DNA from: Candidatus Altarchaeales archaeon WOR_SM1_86-2
GTDB lineage: Archaea; Altiarchaeota; Altiarchaeia; IMC4; MCBC01
Assembly (NCBI GenBank): GCA_001723855.1
Contig: MCBC01000036.1
Coordinates: 1-9,478 of the forward strand
Length of the DNA stretch: 9,478 bases
Direction of reading: 5' to 3'
Position 1 is the stretch's first letter, and each line of letters begins with the position of its first letter. Of the stretch, positions 1-5,322 are shown one piece after another. Below the pieces are notes generated by a model. The model was given only the letters and a program-made list of their open reading frames with translations, did not search any database and was not told the origin of the DNA. A program made the position numbers and the translations under genes.

Positions 1-1139
1 AATCCAAAGGTGTTGGAGGCAGGATAAAAGTTCTGCCGGAGGACTTTACGGTTGAGGAGATAACGAAAGAGGGCGCAGTACCGGGGATCGGGGAAGTTAT
101 TGATGAAGCCGGCGATGATATCGGGGGCAACTACACGCATTTCACACTGCAAAAATATAACTGGGACACCATGAGGGCGGTAAAAGAAATTTCCAGAAGG
201 CTGGGGGTAAGCCATAACAGGCTGGGGTTTGCCGGAACAAAGGATAAGCGGGCGTTAACAACCCAGAAGGTTTCGGGGTATCAGATTCCAATAGAGAACT
301 TAAGAAGTATTAAGATCAAGGATCTCCTGCTCTATGATTTCGAATATGCGGATGAGGGGATAGATTTGGGGGATTTGAGGGGCAACAGGTTCACCGTAAC
401 CGTCAGGGATATTGATCTCGAAACGGGAATTTTGCAAAGCAGAATTTTGAAAATCCACAAGGAACTGATCGGTGGTTTTCCAAACTTCTTCGGAATCCAG
501 AGATTCGGGGATATTCGCCCGATAACGCATCTTGTCGGAAAGGAGATCTTAAGGGGAGATTTTGAGCAGGCAGTCATGATTTACCTCGCAGAGATATTTG
601 AAGGCGAATCAGAGGAGGCGTTAAACGCAAGAAAATTCCTCGGGGAAACAAAAAATTTTAGGGATGCGTTAAAGGTATTCCCGAAAAACCTGGGTTATGA
701 AACAGCGATGCTGAACCATCTGGTCCAGAGGGGGGATGACTATGCCGGGGCATTGAGGGCACTGCCAAGAAAACTGAGAATGATGTTCGTACATGCATAT
801 CAATCATACATATTCAATCTGGCATTAAGTGAGTATATCAAGCACGGGTTTACAGTTGAAAGGCTGCCTCTGGCGGGGTATGAAAGCGAGGTTGATGAGA
901 TCAGTGCAGGGATTTTAGAAAAAGAAGGTATAACCCGTGATATGTTCAGGATACCAGGGATGAGGGAGTTGAGTTCAAGGGGGAACATAAGGGACTGTTT
1001 CATACCCGTAAAGGATTTTGAGATTTTGAAAATAGAAGATGATGAACTGAATGAAGGTAAGAAAAAGGCGGTTCTGAGATTCTCGCTTCCAAAGGGATGC
1101 TATGCTACCGTGCTTTTAAGGGAGTTTATGAAGGGGTGA
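1..1139 (+). CDS. truD: tRNA pseudouridine(13) synthase TruD, 5' end outside window
   Basis: TruD isomerises a uridine to pseudouridine in tRNA (U13 in bacteria; archaeal and eukaryotic homologues act on U13 or U35) in the cytoplasm. The frame is open from base 3, well before the first ATG at 171. The upstream residues read as the family N-terminus (GGRIKVLPEDFTVEEI), so the gene begins before the window and the ATG at 171 is internal. About 378 residues are visible; archaeal TruD is usually around 400 or slightly more, so only a short N-terminal piece is missing. The catalytic motif AGTKDKRA has its Asp at bases 243-245. Further TruD signatures are NFFGIQRFG, HAYQSYIFN and LPLAGYE, and the C-terminus LPKGCYATVLLREFMKG is intact. 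The stop TGA is followed by a sparse region, so no co-transcribed partner is visible downstream. Confidence 0.96.
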   Translation, partial: SKGVGGRIKVLPEDFTVEEITKEGAVPGIGEVIDEAGDDIGGNYTHFTLQKYNWDTMRAVKEISRRLGVSHNRLGFAGTKDKRALTTQKVSGYQIPIENLRSIKIKDLLLYDFEYADEGIDLGDLRGNRFTVTVRDIDLETGILQSRILKIHKELIGGFPNFFGIQRFGDIRPITHLVGKEILRGDFEQAVMIYLAEIFEGESEEALNARKFLGETKNFRDALKVFPKNLGYETAMLNHLVQRGDDYAGALRALPRKLRMMFVHAYQSYIFNLALSEYIKHGFTVERLPLAGYESEVDEISAGILEKEGITRDMFRIPGMRELSSRGNIRDCFIPVKDFEILKIEDDELNEGKKKAVLRFSLPKGCYATVLLREFMKG

Positions 1140-1162
1140 GACACCCATAACCAACTCCCAAG

Positions 1163-1197
1163 AAAATCACGACATCGACAACAACCATCTCCACAAA
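1163..1197. repeat. Imperfect direct repeat, left copy
   Basis: This copy matches 1711-1742 at about 27 of 32 aligned positions, with a single 3-base gap. Both share the blocks AAAATCAC and CCATCTCCA. Read on the minus strand, one frame of each copy ends in the peptide SLWRWLL followed by S/G-M and then a stop (at 1167-1169 here). The base differences in the Leu codons of that frame are synonymous. The copies flank the toxin-antitoxin remnant. Confidence 0.55.
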
Positions 1198-1237
1198 GAA
1201 ATATATTTTGAAGGGATAGATTTGCTTGCGCATTATT

Positions 1238-1402
1238 TTATTGATTTCGTTTTTCAATATTTCTTATTTCATCAATTGCAATGTCAACAAGTGCTCTTGT
1301 GACAAAAAGATAGATTACAGGGAAAATATCAAGTAAATGGAACATTCCTATCTGCGCTAAGTGAATTAAAGGTCCTGAGTTTGAGACAGCCTCAATTTTC
1401 AA
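1238..1402 (-). pseudogene. Truncated PIN-domain toxin (DUF3368-like) remnant
   Basis: Read from a TTG at 1402-1400 that overlaps the antitoxin stop by 4 bases, the minus strand encodes about 54 residues. They begin MKIEAVSNSGPLIHLAQIG (TTG read as Met), which is the characteristic N-terminus of VapC-like PIN toxins of the DUF3368 type, including the first acidic/polar metal-site region. Intact members are roughly 150-170 residues. Here the similarity fades after about residue 32, the frame stops at 1238, and I see no continuation of the PIN core in the other frames down to 1140. The remaining PIN acidic residues are therefore missing, and ribonuclease activity is unlikely. Antitoxin then toxin with overlapping ends is the usual order for UPF0175/DUF3368 pairs. 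The start is inferred from that arrangement; no ATG is available. Confidence 0.65.
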
Positions 1403-1653
1403 TCCGACATTCCCCATCGTACATCTTTTATTGCAAATTCTTTTTGTTTTTCGGCAGTTTTTACCAAATCAAACCCAACCAGTTTTATCGCTTCCGCTCT
1501 ACCAAGCTGATTTTTCAGATATTTTTCAAGTATGGACTCTCTCCATAATGTGCCGAGCCCTATTTTTACCGCATGCGCAATTATATCCGATATATTTTCT
1601 TTTCTGACTTTTGCTAAATATTCCAATTCTACTAATTCAGTTGTGGTTTGCAT
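1399..1653 (-). CDS. UPF0175-like antitoxin
   Basis: This small protein of 84 residues is likely a DNA-binding antitoxin. The first third (residues about 5-35, with NISDIIAHAVKIGL) looks like a VapB/ribbon-helix-helix-type dimerisation segment. The second part (about 38-80) follows the UPF0175 pattern: a helix, then YLKNQLGRAEAIKLVGFDLV resembling the family's 'Y..G.is.g.AAel.Gl' turn, ending near WGM. UPF0175 proteins normally precede DUF3368 PIN toxins, and such a toxin start overlaps this stop codon, which supports the call beyond the weak sequence match. The frame is intact. A TATA-like TTTTAAAAG lies on the minus strand about 20-25 bases before the ATG, which would suit a leaderless or short-leader transcript. 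The alternative is an unrelated small regulator. Confidence 0.65.
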   Translation of the reverse strand: MQTTTELVELEYLAKVRKENISDIIAHAVKIGLGTLWRESILEKYLKNQLGRAEAIKLVGFDLVKTAEKQKEFAIKDVRWGMSD

Positions 1654-1710
1654 TTTTATTAATTTATGATCTTTTAAAATAAAACTTTTTTGGGAAAATA
1701 AAGCAACAAA

Positions 1711-1742
1711 AAAATCACATCCCCAGCAGCCATCTCCATAAA
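1711..1742. repeat. Imperfect direct repeat, right copy
   Basis: This is the partner of 1163-1197, in the same orientation. On the minus strand it is the 3' end of a 34-codon open frame (1819 down to 1715) that starts at an ATG and ends SLWRWLLGM. The 191-base stretch 1654-1844 otherwise holds only AT-rich sequence: the antitoxin promoter at one end and the promoter of the transglutaminase-like gene at the other. Confidence 0.55.
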
Positions 1743-1819
1743 CTCATAAACCTTATCTTTTTCCCCTTGAATTTTTCCTCGCCTTCATATCCCTGCTTTA
1801 TTTTATCTGATTTACACAT
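1715..1819 (-). CDS. Possible 34-residue small protein (or gene remnant)
   Basis: This short frame, ATG at 1819-1817 to TGA at 1717-1715, encodes a lysine-rich N-terminal part and a hydrophobic C-terminus, SLWRWLLGM. I do not recognise it. The only support for coding is that the last eight or so codons recur in the left repeat copy with mostly synonymous changes: TTG/TTA once and TTG/CTG twice for Leu, TCT/AGT for Ser, with the central Trp-Arg-Trp codons unchanged. There is no ribosome binding site. It could equally be the tail of a decayed multi-copy element. It would be divergent from the lipoprotein gene at 1845. Confidence 0.25.
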   Translation of the reverse strand: MCKSDKIKQGYEGEEKFKGKKIRFMSLWRWLLGM

Positions 1820-1844
1820 AATATTTAACATTAATCAATGAAAA

Positions 1845-3041
1845 ATGGATCTTAAATTTATCGGATTCGTTACGGTAATTGTTTTATTATTGTCTGTGAT
1901 CAGCGGGTGCATTGAGAATGGAAGGGACGTGTCTTGGGATACTGGAGATAAAGACAAGCAGCAGGACACGCTGGTCGATACTGAAAATGACACAGCTTCT
2001 CCAGCAGAGCCTTCCGTAAACGACACGCAAGAAGAACCCGATTCAGAGAATTATACCCCTGAGCCCCCATATCCGGAGCCGGAAGAGATTAAACAAATTC
2101 ACGGAGATTGGGATGAAATTGATTCAGGCGGTAGTTTCCAAAGAGAATTCAACTGGAGTTATGGAGGTTACAAATGGTCTGTTACCATGGAATTTTTTCC
2201 AGAGACCTATGAACTCTATAAGAACCGAAGCAGAGAAAGGGATTATGACTTGTTTGTTTCCGACCCCTATGACGACGAATTAATCACCGATATTGTGAAT
2301 CACCTGACTAAAGCAGGAAAAGAAACAGGGCTTGACGATACGGAGCTTTCTTATCTGGTTGTTTCATTTGTCCAATCCCTACCCTACACATCAGACGATG
2401 TAACAACCGGCTTTGACGAATACCCCCGGTTTCCCTATGAGACCCTTTATGATAACGGAGGCGACTGCGAGGATACTTCGATTTTAGTTTCTGCATTGCT
2501 TGCGGAAATGGGCTACGGCGTTGTTTTAATCGAACTCCCGGAACATGTTGCCGTGGGCATAAAATGCGGCGAGGATTTCCAGGGATATTATTACATGTAC
2601 GAAGGGCGAAGATATTGTTATCTGGAGACGGCGGGAGAAAACTGGCCCATCGGGGAAATACCTGACAGGCATAAAGGGCAAGAAGCAACAATAATCCCGG
2701 TCCATAAAAGACCTTTTCTGGATATTGATTTTACCGCAAGGTACGGGTATACTCCCAGAGATGTTTATGTTGACGTGAACGTCTCTTTAAAAAATCTGGG
2801 CTCCGAGAAAGCGGAGAATACAAAAATATATGTTGCCCTGCAAACGTCTGATACTTCAAAGGTCTGGGATGACATTGAGAGCGAATACCTGCAAGTTCTA
2901 CCTGAAGCGGGATACAATTATTATGTGAAAAATCTTCATGCCCCTGCTGGAGAGAAGTTCAGGGTTTATGTAAGGGCATACGGGGACAATGTTATTTCAG
3001 ATGAATCCGTAAGCGCGTGGGTAACCGGGGGATCTGTCTAA
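1845..3041 (+). CDS. Transglutaminase-like cysteine-protease-fold lipoprotein
   Basis: This secreted protein of 398 residues is anchored by a lipobox: a hydrophobic segment at residues 4-20, then ISGC with Cys22. An acidic, Pro/Thr/Asn-rich linker (about 25-85) follows. The transglutaminase-like core spans roughly 145-290. GGDCEDTS carries the nucleophile Cys208, PEHVAVG carries His234, and YLETAGENWPIGEIP places an acidic Glu261 where the triad's third residue is expected. Residues about 305-395 look like a beta-sandwich (CARDB-like: DVYVDVNVSLKNLG). Archaeal proteins of this type are thought to be peptidases or amidases rather than true crosslinkers; the substrate is unknown. Six N-X-S/T sequons fit surface glycosylation. 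The start is set by the signal peptide; a TATA-like AATATTTAA lies about 20 bases upstream. The gene is convergent with the CYTH gene and their stops overlap. Confidence 0.85.
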   Translation: MDLKFIGFVTVIVLLLSVISGCIENGRDVSWDTGDKDKQQDTLVDTENDTASPAEPSVNDTQEEPDSENYTPEPPYPEPEEIKQIHGDWDEIDSGGSFQREFNWSYGGYKWSVTMEFFPETYELYKNRSRERDYDLFVSDPYDDELITDIVNHLTKAGKETGLDDTELSYLVVSFVQSLPYTSDDVTTGFDEYPRFPYETLYDNGGDCEDTSILVSALLAEMGYGVVLIELPEHVAVGIKCGEDFQGYYYMYEGRRYCYLETAGENWPIGEIPDRHKGQEATIIPVHKRPFLDIDFTARYGYTPRDVYVDVNVSLKNLGSEKAENTKIYVALQTSDTSKVWDDIESEYLQVLPEAGYNYYVKNLHAPAGEKFRVYVRAYGDNVISDESVSAWVTGGSV

Positions 3042-3568
3042 ACGCCATGCATGAGCAGCTCCAGATAGGACTCTGTTATAAATTCATCCCTGCTGACGCC
3101 CAGCTTCTCCATAAAATCGAAAATCTCCTCTGCGTTCATCGACATCTCCTTTAATGTTTCAACCTCAATAAACTTTCCAAGACCTTCAACATCATCAAGG
3201 CATATCTCCAGGTTGCGGGTTTTATATACCCACCTGTCCTTTCTAACAACCGCTGCCCTCCTGAAATCCAGCCTATCCAGAATTTCAACTAAATCTTTAC
3301 AGAGGTCCCCATCGATCCCGATCTCGATCTCCTCCCTCGTTTTCGTGTTCGCATCCCCAATTTTCGGGCCCTTATAAACCAGAAAGCATCTCCCGTCTGT
3401 TTTCCTGACCCTTAATGCCTCATCGGTTCTGCGAAAATCCTTACGGGGGTGATTGAAATAAATATCAACGTGGGATTCCATCCCCTGGAATTCCGCACCA
3501 AGTTCATCCAGCCTCCCCCCCATATCATCAAAATCATCAATCCTTGCCTTGACTTCAATCTCAATCAT
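3038..3568 (-). CDS. cyaB: CYTH-domain protein, class IV adenylate cyclase (CyaB) type
   Basis: This cytoplasmic CYTH triphosphate-tunnel protein has 176 residues, a typical length for single-domain archaeal members. The hallmark ExExK is at the N-terminus (Glu3, Glu5, Lys7). The expected charged tunnel residues follow on alternate positions: ALRVRK (Arg53, Arg55), LVYKGPK (Lys66), TREEIEI (Arg78, Glu79, Glu80, Glu82), Arg109-Lys110-Arg112, and EICLDDVEGLGKFIEVE (about 121-137), a CyaB-like signature. These would bind a metal-triphosphate. Bacterial CyaB members make cAMP; for archaeal ones the reaction (cyclase versus triphosphatase or thiamine-triphosphatase) is generally not established, so the symbol marks family only. 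It is divergent from the antiporter gene with 45 bases between the start codons. Its stop overlaps the stop of the convergent lipoprotein gene. Confidence 0.88.
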   Translation of the reverse strand: MIEIEVKARIDDFDDMGGRLDELGAEFQGMESHVDIYFNHPRKDFRRTDEALRVRKTDGRCFLVYKGPKIGDANTKTREEIEIGIDGDLCKDLVEILDRLDFRRAAVVRKDRWVYKTRNLEICLDDVEGLGKFIEVETLKEMSMNAEEIFDFMEKLGVSRDEFITESYLELLMHGV

Positions 3569-3613
3569 CTTGTATTTAAATTTAGTTTTATAATAACAAA
3601 AAATATCAAAATC
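3569..3613. promoter_or_regulatory. Compact divergent promoter region, cyaB / antiporter
   Basis: These 45 bases must hold promoters for both divergent genes. A near-symmetrical TTTTATAATAA element sits at 3586-3596, centred at 3591, the exact midpoint between the two start codons. A second TATA-like TATTTAAAT is at 3573-3581. Leaders must be absent or very short, and no Shine-Dalgarno sequence is visible on either side. Confidence 0.45.
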
Positions 3614-4870
3614 ATGGAGGATATTATTATTACCGCATTAACCCTGTTTGGAGCCATAATCTTTCTGGGGTTTATCAGCAAGTTTATATTTGAAAAAACG
3701 AGAATCCCGGACATAGTGTGGCTTATGGTGCTCGGCTTGCTTGTGAGTCCCATTTTCGGGACAGAAACAGATGTGCTTTTTACAGCTACAAAAATATTCG
3801 CAGCATTGGCACTCGCAATGATCCTTTTTGATGGGGGGCTGAACATGGATGCCAGAAAAACTATTCAAGAATTTCCAAGGGCAACGATGCTTGCGGTTCT
3901 GAATCTTATATTTTCAATGATCGTTATGGCAGCAATTGCAGTCTCTGTATTGGGGTGGGATCTGCTGTCTGGGCTGCTTTTGGGCGCGATTGTCGGCGGC
4001 TCAAGCTCTGCAATCGTTATTCCATTGGTCTGCGGATTGAAGATAAGGGAGAGGATTATTACAATGCTTTCTTTAGAGTCTGCGATAACGGATGCGTTAT
4101 GCATTGTGATCGCCATCACTTTACTTGATGTTATTAGTAAAGGGTTTGCGGGGCCGAGTGAAATCGCTCACGGCATAGCATCAGCATTTTCCATCGGAGC
4201 GATGATCGGGCTTAGTGCAGGTTTTGTATGGGTTCATTTCACACAGGAACTTGGAAGATTCCCGTTCTCATACAGGTTAAATTTAGCGATGATTTTGCTG
4301 GTTTATGCGGGGGTTGAGTACATACATGGAAGCGGCGCAATCGCTGTACTGTTATTTGGAGTCGTCCTTGGCAACAGCGCAACCATCGGGAAGTTTTTGA
4401 AAATAAAAAAAGCATTGGAGGTATATGAATACGATAAAGAAACGAAAACATTCCAGAGGGAAGTCACCTTTTTTATTAAAGTATTCTTTTTTGTGTTTTT
4501 AGGGGTGATCGTCGGTATGAGAGAAGTTAAGATCGAGATGGTTGTGATCGGGGTTATACTCGGAGTAGCGCTTCTTCTGGCAAGAATAATTCCCGCAGCA
4601 CTAAGCAGTATGGAAACAGATATTGGAAGAGATGAAAGAAGATTCATAGTGATGATGGCCCCGAGGGGATTAGCGGCGGCGGTTCTTGCTCAGATGCCAT
4701 TGACATATAAAGAAATTCCAGATATTTATGCCTCCATATTCTCCGATATGATTAGTCTGGTTTTTGTCATAATTTTAACATCTATTGCGATAAGTATTGC
4801 AGGGGCAGTGACGGTGAAAGAAGAAACTGAGGGGGCAAAGAAGGAGATTGTTTCCGAAGAAGGCGGTTAG
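3614..4870 (+). CDS. Cation/proton antiporter, CPA superfamily (NhaP/Kef-like)
   Basis: This integral membrane protein of 418 residues has about 12 hydrophobic segments, as in Na+/H+ or K+/H+ antiporters. I place the start at ATG 3614 because it begins directly with the first membrane helix. The frame is open upstream to 3449, but those 55 codons are antisense to the cyaB start region and carry no family sequence. Recognisable elements are FDGGLNMD (72-79), the TM4 region GAIVGGSSSAIV (about 125-135), LESAITD (154-160, aligned to the E-S-x-x-N-D ion site of NhaP proteins, here with Thr159-Asp160), GSGAIAVLLFGVVLGN (239-254) and APRGLAAAVLAQ (349-360, with the conserved Arg351). The short charged tail (about 400-418) is cytoplasmic; there is no TrkA-N domain. 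The transported ion cannot be decided from sequence. It converges on S17e with a 4-base gap. Confidence 0.88.
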   Translation: MEDIIITALTLFGAIIFLGFISKFIFEKTRIPDIVWLMVLGLLVSPIFGTETDVLFTATKIFAALALAMILFDGGLNMDARKTIQEFPRATMLAVLNLIFSMIVMAAIAVSVLGWDLLSGLLLGAIVGGSSSAIVIPLVCGLKIRERIITMLSLESAITDALCIVIAITLLDVISKGFAGPSEIAHGIASAFSIGAMIGLSAGFVWVHFTQELGRFPFSYRLNLAMILLVYAGVEYIHGSGAIAVLLFGVVLGNSATIGKFLKIKKALEVYEYDKETKTFQREVTFFIKVFFFVFLGVIVGMREVKIEMVVIGVILGVALLLARIIPAALSSMETDIGRDERRFIVMMAPRGLAAAVLAQMPLTYKEIPDIYASIFSDMISLVFVIILTSIAISIAGAVTVKEETEGAKKEIVSEEGG

Positions 4871-4874
4871 GATT

Positions 4875-5276
4875 CTATTTTAACTCATGCGGCTCTTCTC
4901 CAGGTGCTTTTTCCTCTTCCGGTGCCTGCGGCTCCTCTACAGGCTCTGTCTCTCCAGGTGCTTTTTCCTCCGTAGTTATCTTTGCTTCCTCTACTGCTTC
5001 AGTTTCTACCGCAGCTTCCTCTTCCGCGATCTCTTCCTCGAAAACCGCCGCTTCATCTGCAGCTTTCATCTCCAGCCTCTTTTGCTCGGCAATTTTTTGT
5101 GCATTGAGCCGTGTGATGTAACCTGCGATCTTATTTCTTATACTTTTAGAGGTGACGGTGCTGAACTTTTGCACATTCAGCTTGTTGTTATCAAAATCCT
5201 CGTTAAACTCTCCCGGATGCTTCTCAATCAACTTCTCTCCTATAACCTTCAAGTATGTTTGTTTTATTCTTCCCAT
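4875..5276 (-). CDS. rps17e: Small-subunit ribosomal protein S17e with long acidic tail
   Basis: The first ~63 residues are a clear archaeal S17e (eS17): MGRIKQTYLKVIGEKLIEKH, then the KFSTVTSKSIRNKIAGYITRL block that packs on 16S rRNA in the small subunit. Archaeal S17e normally ends near there, at about 60-70 residues. This protein continues to 133 with a Glu/Ala-rich stretch (about 64-100) followed by a Pro/Glu segment containing EEKAPGE twice, 18 residues apart. The tail is likely a charged helix plus disordered region, and its function is unknown. The frame has no break, and the stop lies 4 bases from the antiporter stop, so the tail is not a readthrough artefact visible here. The gene lies 46 bases downstream of the FKBP gene on the same strand but has its own TATA-like element. 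Confidence 0.93.
   Translation of the reverse strand: MGRIKQTYLKVIGEKLIEKHPGEFNEDFDNNKLNVQKFSTVTSKSIRNKIAGYITRLNAQKIAEQKRLEMKAADEAAVFEEEIAEEEAAVETEAVEEAKITTEEKAPGETEPVEEPQAPEEEKAPGEEPHELK
4897..4970. repeat. Internal repeat in the S17e tail
   Basis: The 20-base string TCTCCAGGTGCTTTTTCCTC occurs exactly at 4897-4916 and again at 4951-4970, a spacing of 54 bases or 18 codons. The sequence between is a weaker partial copy around CCTCTACAGG. It encodes the duplicated EEKAPGE segment of S17e and suggests the tail grew by in-frame duplication. Confidence 0.8.
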
Positions 5277-5308
5277 CTTTAATTAAAAACTATATTACTT
5301 TCCAATGC

Positions 5309-5317
5309 ATATAAAAA
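5309..5317 (-). promoter_or_regulatory. TATA-like element for S17e
   Basis: On the minus strand TTTTTATAT lies about 37 bases before the S17e ATG. It would set transcription start roughly 10 bases upstream of the start codon. It sits inside the 46-base gap after the FKBP stop. Its T-run could also help terminate FKBP transcripts, since archaeal termination uses T-tracts; that second role is inference. Confidence 0.45.
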
Positions 5318-5322
5318 CAGGG

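Noticed and set aside
171..173. ATG at 171 as the true TruD start
   Set aside because: The frame stays open to the window edge and the upstream residues match the TruD N-terminus, so this Met is internal.
2308..2691. 127-codon minus-strand open frame opposite the transglutaminase-like gene
   Set aside because: It lies wholly within the catalytic core of a convincing plus-strand gene and reads as compositionally random, Arg/Pro-rich sequence.
3449..3613. Upstream extension of the antiporter reading frame by 55 codons
   Set aside because: It overlaps the start of the CYTH gene in antisense, carries no transporter sequence, and leaves no room for promoters. The ATG at 3614 begins directly at the first membrane helix.
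4897..4970. Repeat spacing resembling a CRISPR unit
   Set aside because: There are only two copies, they are in frame inside a ribosomal protein gene, and no further units occur.
5277..5322. A frameshift that truncates the DsbA-like domain at the FKBP gene's 3' end
   Set aside because: Only 46 bases remain before S17e and they encode no cis-Pro half. The missing half is found earlier in the same protein.
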